64,000 nt of DNA from positions 162,066 through 226,065 of the forward strand of contig JBBPBK010000050.1 in NCBI GenBank assembly GCA_039720395.1. Direction: 5' to 3'. The position numbers and the translations under genes are program-made. How positions within the stretch are numbered: the first letter of the stretch is position 1; every line of letters begins with the position of its first letter. The stretch is from Liquidambar formosana (taxonomy: Eukaryota > Streptophyta > Magnoliopsida > Saxifragales > Altingiaceae). Positions 20,825-30,384 of this stretch are shown in pieces. Below the pieces are notes generated by a model. It was not told where the DNA came from, made no database searches, and was given only the letters and a program-made list of their open reading frames with translations.

Positions 20825-21160
20825 ATTGTTGGAGCCAAAGGCTGAGGCATTTTCTCCCCAATCCTCAACTGACTCAACTAAGAGGGCCACCCCATTACAC
20901 AATCGTTTTACAAACAAACATTCACATTTAGAAGCAAAGCGATCGGTATCACGAGCAAGAACGGCAGATTCTGAATAAACCTTCTTCTGCCCTTGAAGAG
21001 TGCAAATGACTTGAAGAGCATCACCTTCTAACACAATCTTTTTTAAACCCCAAACCAGTGGTATATGCCAATGCTTCTCTTGCTGGCCAGAATTTGACCA
21101 TCCGAGATTCAGACACAAGGGATTTTCCTTCGAATGACAATTCCATAGCTTTTGGGGGTA
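20825..21160 (-). mobile_element. LINE fragment, RNase H-like domain
   Basis: The minus strand encodes the central and C-terminal part of the RNase H domain found at the end of plant LINE reverse transcriptases: REALAY, then GLKKIVLEGDALQVI, and later the FVKRLCNGVALLVES end with its conserved RxxNxxA-type helix. A frame change separates the first part. It replaces most of exon 2 of the pseudogene at 21,164-21,343, so it probably landed in, or was joined to, that copy. Not functional. Confidence 0.75.
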
Positions 21161-21163
21161 GTA

Positions 21164-21343
21164 CCTGACATCAAAACCCAGTGAAAAATGTTAAACTGCG
21201 GCCGGCAACAGATGTACAAGACAGATTTCAAGAAGAAAACCTTAACTTGCCTCCAAATTCCTTCTTGTCAGCAATAAAATAGTCACATGTGAATGCAATC
21301 ACAAATGATCTCACTACCGCAGGTATTACAAATTGGCAGCCAT
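21164..21343 (-). pseudogene. Dead copy of the small membrane-protein gene at 29.3-29.6 kb
   Basis: Exon 1 (21,251-21,343) matches the intact gene at 29,494-29,587 across its length: the leader tttaaac before ATGGCTGC, FTCDYFIADKK, and the unusual GGAG|GCAAGT donor. One base is missing shortly after the ATG, giving an early TAA. Exon 2 begins at 21,164 with the same GTACTAC codons but runs into LINE sequence after a few codons. Upstream sequence to about 21,500 also matches that region of the intact copy. This is a duplicated, inactivated gene with its intron, so not a processed copy. Confidence 0.85.
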
Positions 21344-21509
21344 GTTTAAACTGCAACAAATGAACAAAAATAACCCAATAACATTAGAGTGGAGGGGCAT
21401 GACACTTGAGAGCAAAAACTTTCCCCCAACATAGCCCAAGGGCCAAGGCTGCAATAGTGTAAACATTTCATCTCCTTGGAAATAATAAGTTTATAAATTT
21501 GGTATGTGA

Positions 21510-22300
21510 GATGACTATCCTCTTGATGTGAGGACAGTCCTCTACTTCTCATGTGAAACTTAATGTCTCACCCATGCTAAATAAATTATTGAGCATGGAC
21601 AGGGGGAAAAAAACGTTTAATATTATTTAAATCCATACCTGGGATGGACTGAACCAAACCAGGCTTAGACCTCACCTCGAAAAATTAGAGGGATACAAAA
21701 TTAAGCGGGGGCCTGACCATACCAAACTGCAACTAGTGACCAAGACCACTTTAACATGGGTGTGTCTACCAGGCTTAGCGGCTTAGCCTAAACTAGCAAG
21801 TAGCTACAGCTATAATTGACAAATATATATGGATGGAAGAGACATTGACAAAACCTACCAGTTTCTTATTTGGATTCCACCCACTGCTAAGGGATATTTT
21901 TGTGATCAGTATGCATGATTAACATGGACAGAAAAAAAGTGTGTACTTTGCCCTGCGAAAGGGGGGAAAAAAAAAAAACCTTGAGATCAGTCAAGCGTTG
22001 AAGTACAACTAAAAATTAAAGGAAGTGCAAAGGAACGGTATTTATGGTGAGAACATGTAGGAATTCAACAATTGAAAATAAGAAGTTGAAAATTCAACGA
22101 GTAAAAATAAAATGTAAATACCAGCAGAATCCATTAAAAACTCCATATCCTTTAGGACTAGAAAAGCAAGCCCGTGTTCAGGAGACCATAGACTTCCATT
22201 ATCACACTAGCTAATGGAACAAAGATTCCAGAAGATGCCATATGGTTGTAGCCTCTTTGGCCATGTTATGCGGGCTTGTTCCCTGTGGGGAGAATAAAAA
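21510..22300 (-). pseudogene. Partial, internally deleted copy of the EFR3-like gene (exons 8-9 and 11)
   Basis: This segment matches parts of the gene at 35,978-55,588. From left: intron 11 (taatgtctcaccca, and gctataattgacaaat just before the exon), the 3' end of exon 11 (aaaacctaccag...), then directly the 5' part of exon 9 (catggacag...gtgtactttgccctgc), intron 8, and exon 8 (atcctttaggact, aaaagcaagccc, tgttcaggagaccatag, ggccatgttatgc). About 1.1 kb between exon 11 and exon 9 is missing; both source breakpoints carry ttaa(g)ga-like bases, so microhomology joining is likely. Exon 8 also has small gaps. It lies beside the dead small gene, so both were copied into one patchwork block. Confidence 0.9.
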
Positions 22301-22529
22301 GACAAATTTTTTACTGGAAATAATTTCAAACACAAGAAACATTATGGCATTACCTGATTCATGTGAAGTTGAACTAAGAACGATAGCAATTTTCAAATTC
22401 GTTACTCTTATTTAAGTCTTTAGATAAGATGATATGATAACTGGATCCTGGCATAGCCTGGTTGGCAGGGGGTGCTTTCTAATGAAAAACAGTTGACTAG
22501 TTTGCTAATATTATCAATGAATGAAGCCT

Positions 22530-23525
22530 ACAGTTCTGTACAAGCTGGAGAGTGTGATTTTGCATCAGTATTCCGGATTCCAAGATCAAGCATCTGAAAA
22601 GAAAAAAATTATAAAAATAAAAAAATAAAAATGGTAGGAGAACTCATAAACAAGCACAAGTGCACAACCATTAATCCCAGATCACATATAACTCTACCAA
22701 ATACTTCATCCATTAATCACTAGGAAAAACGATATAACAGTACACATAAATCTTTTGTTCTGTTCACAAAAACTACGCTAGATATGCAGAAACCAATAAC
22801 ATTGTAGTGAACACACACGATTTTAGTCTGTGCATGAACAGAAGGACACCCAATTCATGTAGTAAACTCCATAAACCAAATCAAACCTTAGACACAAAGA
22901 CCTCTACATTTAATTCACCATTAAAATTTAGAAGAGCAGGAACGGATTTCTGAAAGTAAAACAATTTGGATCTATTAATAAATAAACACTGACAAAACAA
23001 TGAAAGTAACAGTCACTGATGAAAGGAAGAGGCGGCCTGGCTGTCTAGGGAACTGAACCATTCAGAGAGCTTGATAACGTTTAAATAAAAATAAAAAATA
23101 AAAGAAAGACTCTAGCTTTACCTTAAACAAAAGAATCTATTAATCAATGCTTTCTTCAATAGTATGTGTCGCTCCCAAGATCACCACTATTTTGCTATTT
23201 ACAATCCGTAACAAATTTTAAGCGACTGGGTGCAGGGAAGGGAAGTTGCAATAGTTCTAATTGCTGTCTTACACCAAATGGTGCCACTAATCCACAAAGG
23301 AATTCTATCAGCCTCTAAGGGTGCCATTTATGGAGTTTGGTGTAAGCCTCAGGTCAGCTATTCTCATCACTTTGAATCCATCAAGAACATCTCTTAGTCA
23401 ATAACCCAAATGAATACAATTCATGGAAGCAACACAACATAAAATCAATTCTCTGAGCTGAACTAGGTAGAGACTTACATTGGCTGGAAACTTCTGTAGA
23501 ACCTTCCTGCAAGCCGCAATTGTGA
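22530..23525 (-). other. Possible orphan exons of an unidentified gene
   Basis: Two splice-bounded stretches on the minus strand read in frame with each other. About 23,478-23,520 encodes IAACRKVLQKFPAN and ends at a good donor (gtaagt). About 22,530-22,597 follows a pyrimidine-rich acceptor (cttttcag) and encodes MLDLGIRNTDAKS, then SHSPACTEL and a stop. I do not recognise the protein and found no upstream exons. They could be fragments of another duplicated gene or chance. The rest of 22,300-23,929 shows nothing else. Confidence 0.3.
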
Positions 23526-23929
23526 AAAATCAAATGAGCTTAAGCTGAATGAAAAAGGAAAAATTAGGTAAGATTCTATGTTTCAGAACGCCTAGTATTT
23601 TCTTTTAGGATACTTCTCATAGTCGGAAAACAAAATTTCCCACTAACACAAAAGTATAATGTACAATTCCTTAACTATTTTAGAAGAGGAAAATTTGTAT
23701 TTTCATTCTCATGGTCAGGTTCCTTTAAGCATATCTTCCACTCAATGCCAGGAGGAATGGTACATCATGTTTCCTTGTTTTGGATATTGTGCCTTTCAAG
23801 TAGAAAGATGTTCAAAAAATTATAACATAAAATAAAACCTCGAAAAAAGCGTGGAATGTTGCATAGTTTTGATTGAAGAGTTGAGAAATCTAACACGAGG
23901 CATACATTTGAGAATTAGCATTGCAATTC

Positions 23930-26308
23930 TTAAAATATAATTTTACAGAGATGCACCACACCAGCTGCTCCTTTGAGTTGAACAGATCTTCCATTTTGAC
24001 ACGGCATGTTTTCAAAATAAATCCATTGGGGCAAAGTCACCAACTGCGAAATACCATTAAACAACAAGGATCGAAGGCTCAACGTGACACTTTGCATTTC
24101 TTCTTTCGACTCCAAAATGAGCTTTTCACAATCAGCAATAAACAAATTCTGTAATGCGGTTAGGTTTCTCATAATATGTGGCAATGACTCCTCCAGACTT
24201 TCACAATCCCCAATAATTAATGTTCGAAGGGCACTAAGGTGTTGCATCCCTTCAGCCAAAGATTTAAGATTCTCACATCTAAAAAGCAATAGAAATCGAA
24301 GAGACTTCAGGCGTCCGATTCCTTCCTTTGACAAAATCGCCTGCTTTGTGGTTAAGAACAAAGCCCTGAGACTGATCAAGTTTCCAATGTTTTTGGGCAA
24401 CCCCTCAAGTTCACCACAACCAAATAGGTTTAGAAATTGCAAATTCCGCAACTTGCAAATGGAATTAGGAAGCTTTTTGATGCTAACACCAGAGAGGTCC
24501 AGATATCTCAAAAGTTTTAAGTTACCAATGGCAGTTGGTAAAACCTCAATATTAGAATTACTCAAATCTAGCATCCGCAGGTAGCTGAATCTTTCTATGC
24601 ATGTTTTCACAAAAGTCGGCCCCACCTCCTCACCCTGAATCATGATGGTTCGTAAATTGTCCAGCGTGAGTAAGTTTCTTGGAACTCCTTCCTCAAACAA
24701 ATCAATCTCAAACAAATCAATATCAGAGGATGACACATGTCGAATGTTTCTAGAAATATCTTTCGTACCACAATTTACAATTAAGCACTCACTCTGTGAC
24801 ACCAATAATGCAAGATCGTGTACCAAATCATGCATTTTAAAGCTGAAAAAAAATATGTAATCTTCAACTTCTTGAAAAAATGATCTGGAACATAGCTCAT
24901 TAAAATATTGTAGGCCGATATCTTCCAACTCTTGGTTTTCATCAGGTGATTGAATTAACCCTTGTGATATCCATATTGGGATCAAATTCATACTACTAAA
25001 TTCATAATCTTTTGGGAATATTGAACAAAAGGAAAAACATTGTTTCAAGTATGATGGCATGGCATCGTAGCTCAATTTCAATGCCGGTAGAATGTCAGTT
25101 TCCTTTTGTGGTAATTTCCATATCTCATTCTCTTTTACATAGGTCCATTCACATTCATCATTCCTTTTTGAATAGAGAAGGCTCCCTAAAGTCTTAATTG
25201 CTAGGGGAACCCCTCCACACTTCTTCACAATTTCCTCTCCAATTTTTAGTAGGTTTGGATACAATTTCTCTTCCCCTTCATTAAATGCCCACTTTGCAAA
25301 CAAAGACAAACATTCTTCGTGGGGGAGACCTTTTAGGTTGTAGGGATTTATAATAGTGCCCATAAAAGAAGCGATTGATTGACTTCGCGTAGTCACAACA
25401 ATTTTACTTCCTCTGGCACCACCAATTAAAAAATTTTTCAACTCGATCCATTTATCCCGATCATTATTCCACACATCATCCAAGATGAGTAAAAACATTT
25501 TATTTTCCAAAGTTCTTCGCAAACAGGACTGCAATAGATCGATTGTTAAATCATTATAATTTTCATCAGTTTTAGCAGATTTAATTATTTCTTTTGTCAG
25601 CTTCGTAACATCAAAGTCTTCTGAGACACATACCCACATTCTCAACTCAAAATGTTTAACTGCCCTTTCATCGTTGTACACCAATTTAGTAAGGGTTGTT
25701 TTCCCCAGACCTCCAATTCCAACTATAGGAATAACAGATACATTTTCGCCATCAACTGGGAGCATTAAGAGTTTTACAATATTTTCTTTATCATCATCTC
25801 TTCCGATAACATCTGACGCACGCACAAAAGAGTGGGTCATCACCCTCTCCCCATGCATGACGCCCCTATCAAAGACCTGCTCCGTGAGATGAAAGTCAGC
25901 TTTTTCAGCTGCAATTTCTTTAAATCTCTGCCTAATCCCCTCGATTTTGTGACCCATCTTAAAACGGAATGCAAGGGGATTTGAGCGTGAAAAAAAGTGG
26001 CGTACCTCTCCTTTAATGCCTCTACGGTTGGGAACTTGGCTCCGTAGAGCTTCGTAATGAAATTCATCGAGCACATCATCTGCATCATACAAAGCGTCTT
26101 TAAGCTTCCCTAGCCAATTCCTCAGCTGACGGTTCCTTGGCTGCTTCTCCTCCGCGTCTAAGAGCACAGATTGGATGGTGGATATGGTGCTCTTAAGCTT
26201 CTCCAGCTCGCTTTCCACACCCCATGCCAAGCAAACTTCTTGGAGAGCAAAGGAGCCTAACTGCCCCAAAACTTTCTCTGCAACGTTAAAGACAAACGTC
26301 TCCCCCAT
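23930..26308 (-). CDS. CC-NB-LRR (CNL) resistance protein with truncated LRR tail
   Basis: A paralogue of the CNL at 4,310, 792 residues in one exon. Coiled coil about 1-140 with DALYDADDVLDEF, VIGRDDDKE at 167-175, P-loop GIGGLGKT at 197-204, kinase-2 LLILDDVW, RNBS-B GSKIVVTTRS, GLPL CGGVPLAI, RNBS-D CFSFCSIFPKD and a KMHD site: the whole ATPase switch appears intact. The LRRs run normally to ISQLVTLPQWI and then change abruptly to about 26 unrelated residues (FENMPCQNGRSVQLK and onward) before the stop. The usual last repeats and the GEDWPKIAHVP tail are absent. The missing part resembles the orphan tail at 2,936-3,430. Probably a breakpoint or insertion replaced the 3' end; a shortened receptor, decoy or pseudogene are all possible. 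Confidence 0.9.
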   Translation of the reverse strand: MGETFVFNVAEKVLGQLGSFALQEVCLAWGVESELEKLKSTISTIQSVLLDAEEKQPRNRQLRNWLGKLKDALYDADDVLDEFHYEALRSQVPNRRGIKGEVRHFFSRSNPLAFRFKMGHKIEGIRQRFKEIAAEKADFHLTEQVFDRGVMHGERVMTHSFVRASDVIGRDDDKENIVKLLMLPVDGENVSVIPIVGIGGLGKTTLTKLVYNDERAVKHFELRMWVCVSEDFDVTKLTKEIIKSAKTDENYNDLTIDLLQSCLRRTLENKMFLLILDDVWNNDRDKWIELKNFLIGGARGSKIVVTTRSQSIASFMGTIINPYNLKGLPHEECLSLFAKWAFNEGEEKLYPNLLKIGEEIVKKCGGVPLAIKTLGSLLYSKRNDECEWTYVKENEIWKLPQKETDILPALKLSYDAMPSYLKQCFSFCSIFPKDYEFSSMNLIPIWISQGLIQSPDENQELEDIGLQYFNELCSRSFFQEVEDYIFFFSFKMHDLVHDLALLVSQSECLIVNCGTKDISRNIRHVSSSDIDLFEIDLFEEGVPRNLLTLDNLRTIMIQGEEVGPTFVKTCIERFSYLRMLDLSNSNIEVLPTAIGNLKLLRYLDLSGVSIKKLPNSICKLRNLQFLNLFGCGELEGLPKNIGNLISLRALFLTTKQAILSKEGIGRLKSLRFLLLFRCENLKSLAEGMQHLSALRTLIIGDCESLEESLPHIMRNLTALQNLFIADCEKLILESKEEMQSVTLSLRSLLFNGISQLVTLPQWIYFENMPCQNGRSVQLKGAAGVVHLCKIIF

Positions 26309-26440
26309 GTTCTCAAGGAGATGGAGAGTAGGTGTTGGTAATGGTGAAGGGTATCAACAGAAATGATCTAACTGATATTTGGTTAAGAGCTTGTTTTGGG
26401 CATCTGGTCGGATGCCATGGCATTATATATATAACATCTT
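26309..26440 (-). promoter_or_regulatory. Putative core promoter of the truncated CNL
   Basis: On the minus strand gttatatatataatg (about 26,421-26,435) lies about 115 bases upstream of the ATG, a distance like that of the TATA box of the other CNL. Motif plus spacing only. Confidence 0.45.
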
Positions 26441-27935
26441 GTCTACACGGGCGCATGAAGTGAGTAAGCTGCCCCCACATGAGCATTATTAATCCTTAAA
26501 TGACCGGCGAGCGGCAAGCCCAACTGAGTAGTACCTTTAGCCGAGTGTGGAAAAACTCCCTTCTTCCCCTACTCTACTCGTATTTCACCACGTATTTATA
26601 GTCTTATACAAATATTAAAAGGGGGAGACTTTGTCTCCTTGTTTACATACTTAGACCCGTTGATTGAAGTCATAAAATTATTTTAATATAAAAATAAGAA
26701 TCATAGGATAAATCATGTCGCAAGAACAATTTATTTCCTTTATTGAATGTCTAACACTACAGGTAACAAATTAATTATACATCAACTAATTGCTTCTTTT
26801 TTTTTTTTTTAAATCATAAAATAAATATCATAAAATAACATCTTCATATATATATATATATGGTTTTGATTAGATGAGTATGTGCTGATATAAGTTATAT
26901 TAACACTATGCATTAGGAGTTATACCCCGTGCATTGACCCAATGTATCTTATAATCCACCAATGCAAGATACATATCGAATACATCTTTTCCTTGACCGT
27001 CATTCTATCTATAAGGCTTATCATGATAATAATACGTAGATGGGTACCCATTAGGAAAATAACATAACCTATGTTTATGTCCCTTTAATCTCTTAATTTC
27101 TCTTCTATAAGAAGACATTTCTAAAAAAAATTGCATCTAATATAACAAAAATATTATCATCAAACCAAACCAATAAACTATAAGCTTACTAGAGTTTCTC
27201 TAATAATGCATATACATTTCACTATCACTTAAAAAAATTGTCATTTTACTATCACCTAGGTATCACTTTAAAATGCTTAATAGATATTAGATCACTTTAA
27301 AATGCTTATTAGGTTTGTCTAATATCGGGAGTGTAAATTTCACTATCACTTTAAAAAGCTATTATTAACCATGCCACTTTTTCGTTCATAGATTCAAAAT
27401 TACCAAGAGAGTTTATGATACCATCAAATCAAATCCATTGCCTAAATAATAATTAATAAATCTATCATATCTGTCTCTAAAAATGGTGTGTACTGTCATT
27501 ATCACTTTAGCTGTAATTTGCTATCTCTACTTTTTAATTTACTCTCTCTACTTTTTTTTTCGTGAATTCAATAATGCCACCAAAGAATTCCATAAAGTAA
27601 AAACGAATAACACCAAAGTTCATAAAGTAGAAATGGGCTCCACATTCCACTACCGATGAATACTTGAAAGGAGGGATTGGCCTTCCATTTTCCCTTTTTT
27701 TTTTTTTTTTTTTGCTTTCCGAAGCTACATTGACAAGAAATACCTGATGGGTGGGGTTGGGGTAGTTGGGATAATTATCCCATTTTCCATAATAACAGTA
27801 AAAAAAACTTAGAATTGGCAAAATTTTTTCTCTTTTTCTCTTTTTTGTTTTTTTGGTACAAGGCATCACCTACTCTAATAACTAATCCTACACAATGCAT
27901 AATCTTTCTAATAATTAACCCATCTGTTAAAATAA
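26441..27935. other. Intergenic, no gene seen
   Basis: AT-rich. There are local direct repeats of cactttaaaatgctta near 27,263 and 27,292, a (ta)n near 26,848, and T runs near 26,796 and 27,697. No coding domain recognised. Confidence 0.5.
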
Positions 27936-28294
27936 AGATAAATTACAGAAAACTCTCTTAAAATATGGATGGGTCAGCAAATAACTCCCCTTATGTTTTA
28001 ATTTTGTCAATGTGCTTTCATTATGTTTTAATTTTTAGCAATGTGCCTCATCATTACTCGCCGTTAATGAAAATTGACGAAAATTAATCACATGACTACG
28101 CATGTGATACCATTAACGGACCTGTGTTGCCCAAAATTGCTAAACCCTCGTCGAAATCATGTTCAATTGGGTGACCATCGATAATTGGTTTTGTCTTCCA
28201 ATTGAACTAGGGGATACATTGACAAAATTAAAACATAAGGGAGGTTATCTGTTAACCCTCCCATACTTTAGGGGGGGTTTTATGCAATTTATCC
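27936..28294. mobile_element. Palindromic MULE-type MITE, 9-bp target duplication
   Basis: A 359-bp element. The left end agataaattacagaaaactc and the complement of the right end (ggataaattgcataaaaccc) start inverted arms of about 80 bases that both include ccttatgttttaattttgtc and aatgt. The 9-mer ttaaaataa flanks it on both sides (27,927-27,935 and 28,295-28,303). Same general design as the element at 3,767-4,011 (ends in rgrtaaatt), so perhaps the same family. No coding capacity. Confidence 0.85.
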
Positions 28295-28419
28295 TTAAAA
28301 TAAGTATGATTACATATAAATTTTGCCTACTTCTATAAATAAAAAAATATATGTGAAAAGATGAAGTGAAAAATAGAGAATTAAACTTTTTTTTTTTTCT
28401 TGTAGCAGCTATTTTTTTT

Positions 28420-28935
28420 TTTAATTTTTGTTTGGCAAGCTAGCACCTTTTAATCATGTTTTTACTAAGTATGCTTTCTTTTTTCTTGGTCGTCCACTGA
28501 GTGATGCAAAGACTTTCATTTTTCTTGGTCGTTCACTGAGTGTGCTTTCGAAACAGATGCAATCATGCAAAGACTTCTTTTTTCTTGGTCGTTCACTAAG
28601 CAATCATTCAAGTTAGCAGCTATTATTTTTTATTTTTTATTTTTTATTTTGGTAAGCCAGCACCTTTTAATCCTTTTTTTACCGAGTATGCTTTCTTTTT
28701 TCTTGGTCGTCCACTGAGTGTGCTTTCGAAAGCCTTGAAAGATGCAATCATGCAAGGACTTTCTTTTTTCTTAGTCGTCCACTAAGCAATCATTCAGGTT
28801 AGCAGCTATTATTTTTTATTTTTTTATTTTTTTTTATTGGTAATTAAGCATTTAAGCTAGCAGCTTTAATTTGATCCTGTTTTTACTGATTTCTTTTTTC
28901 TTGGTCGTCCACTGAGTGATGCAAAGACTTTCTAA
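28420..28935. repeat. Complex minisatellite with cttggtcgtccactgag core
   Basis: Six copies of ttcttttttcttggtcgtcc or close variants (near 28,477, 28,517, 28,580, 28,695, 28,761 and 28,890), each followed by cactgagtg or cactaagca. They sit in a larger unit of about 215 bases that also holds gatgcaatcatgcaa, ttagcagctattatttttta and ccagcaccttttaat. Two large units are clear and a third is partial. No coding function seen. Confidence 0.85.
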
Positions 28936-29264
28936 TGCATTGCATTCGAGGCCTGAATATAAGATAAATAGCCAGTACCTGAAGTTCCCCAAAACACCTA
29001 TAGACAATGGATTCATCAGGTTTAAAAATTCACGGAAATTGAATTAAGAATCAAATATCAGAACTGAATCGGTAAGAAACAATTAGCACTTGAAGATTCC
29101 ATCACTAAGATTTATTTATATCCAATAATGTTCACAGCATTATCAACCAAATCCATGTATTTAACAACTGAGGAGGTTGGCTCTCTTCGAGTATCAAAGC
29201 CATGCTAGTTACCATTTTGGGACTAAAGACATTCTATTTTACGCAGATTAAGCTAAGTAGATCT

Positions 29265-29587
29265 TCAAGTTTCAGGGCGAGATTTGACAACGAAATTCTG
29301 GCGACTGATAGGGTTCATGACCACTTGCAGACCAGCTGTACAAGGCCAGGCCTGGAACTTCTTGTCAGTTTCTTCCCACCATTCCTTGCTTGCAACAGTT
29401 TTTGGAGTAGTACCTGACATCAAAACCAGTAATAATGTTTAAAACGCAAACAGCTGTAAGATGTAAAACTTCGAGGAGATAACAACAACTTGCCTCCAAA
29501 AATCTTCTTGTCAGCAATAAAATAGTCACAAGTGAATGCAATGGCAAATGATCCCACTATTGCAGTTATTATATACTTAGCAGCCAT
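29265..29587 (-). CDS. Small single-pass membrane protein, two exons, GC-AG intron
   Basis: Exon 1 (29,587-29,494) and exon 2 (29,413-29,265) join to 80 residues. The N terminus is one hydrophobic segment (about 5-22, YIITAIVGSFAIAFTC), followed by DYFIADKKIFGGTTPKT, then SKEWWEETDKKFQAWP and MNPISRQNFVVKSRP. The intron (29,414-29,493, 80 bases) starts GC: GGAG|GCAAGT, a normal GC-type donor, and ends cag. I recognise this as a conserved short plant protein of unknown name to me. Small proteins of this shape occur among the membrane-arm subunits of plant mitochondrial complex I, but that is only a suggestion. The ATG follows an acceptor (ccatttgcag) by 7 bases, so a leader exon must lie further upstream. 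A dead copy is at 21,164-21,343. Confidence 0.8.
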
Positions 29588-29599
29588 GTTTAAACTGCA

Positions 29600-30384
29600 A
29601 ATGGAAAAATAACCCACTGTTCTTAGAGAAAAGAGATACGACACTAATGGGCAAACACTTTCCCCAAAACATAAATCCAAGGCCTCAAAGGCATAAACAA
29701 TTTACCTCCTAGATATTAGTTTGTTAAATTCAGCTATTTAAGAAGTTTGCATTACATCTATAGTCCTAAATCTAGGCATCTAGATGCGGCTGAACGTCAA
29801 AATACTATAGATGGGACCTTATTGAGTTAGTTACCGAAAATGAGTAAATCAACAAGAGAAAACAAGCTTGCGAGAATGGAATTTGCATTTCCATTTAATA
29901 AGAATAATTACACAAGCTTGCGAGAAAATAAATTTGCATAAAGCAAAGAAACACTCCATCCTAGCAACACTTTGTAAAGGGAACGAACATGGCTGGTTTA
30001 AATGTTGCTATCTGTTCTGAGAGTGACAAACCAAAGCAGTAAATAAGAGCAGTAACAAAACAAGCATGCTATGGAAAAATGAGGATGATGTAAAACTCTT
30101 ACATAAAGGTAGGAATCATGAAAGTTATAAAACGGTCGAGAGAAAAGTGTATATAAACTTTTTAGGATGTGAAAAAGGGAAAGTAGAGATTAAAACCATG
30201 TTTATTAAATACAAGCTATAAAAATAAACTTACAAATATAAATAAAATAAAATAAATAAATAAAAAATTCTTCCAGTAACATCTCTAAGAATGCATCCAA
30301 CAGACCAACACCAATCACTCTCGGATTACCTAATGATCACGCATCACAATTGAGTTTAACCACTCCAAGTCCAAAGGGAGGTGA
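29600..30384. other. Upstream region of the small gene, no further exon identified
   Basis: Sequence to about 29,710 is shared with the dead copy near 21,360-21,500. Beyond that are AT-rich bases, a short direct repeat (acaagcttgcgaga near 29,861 and 29,913) and an (aaat)n run near 30,240. No coding domain seen. Confidence 0.5.
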
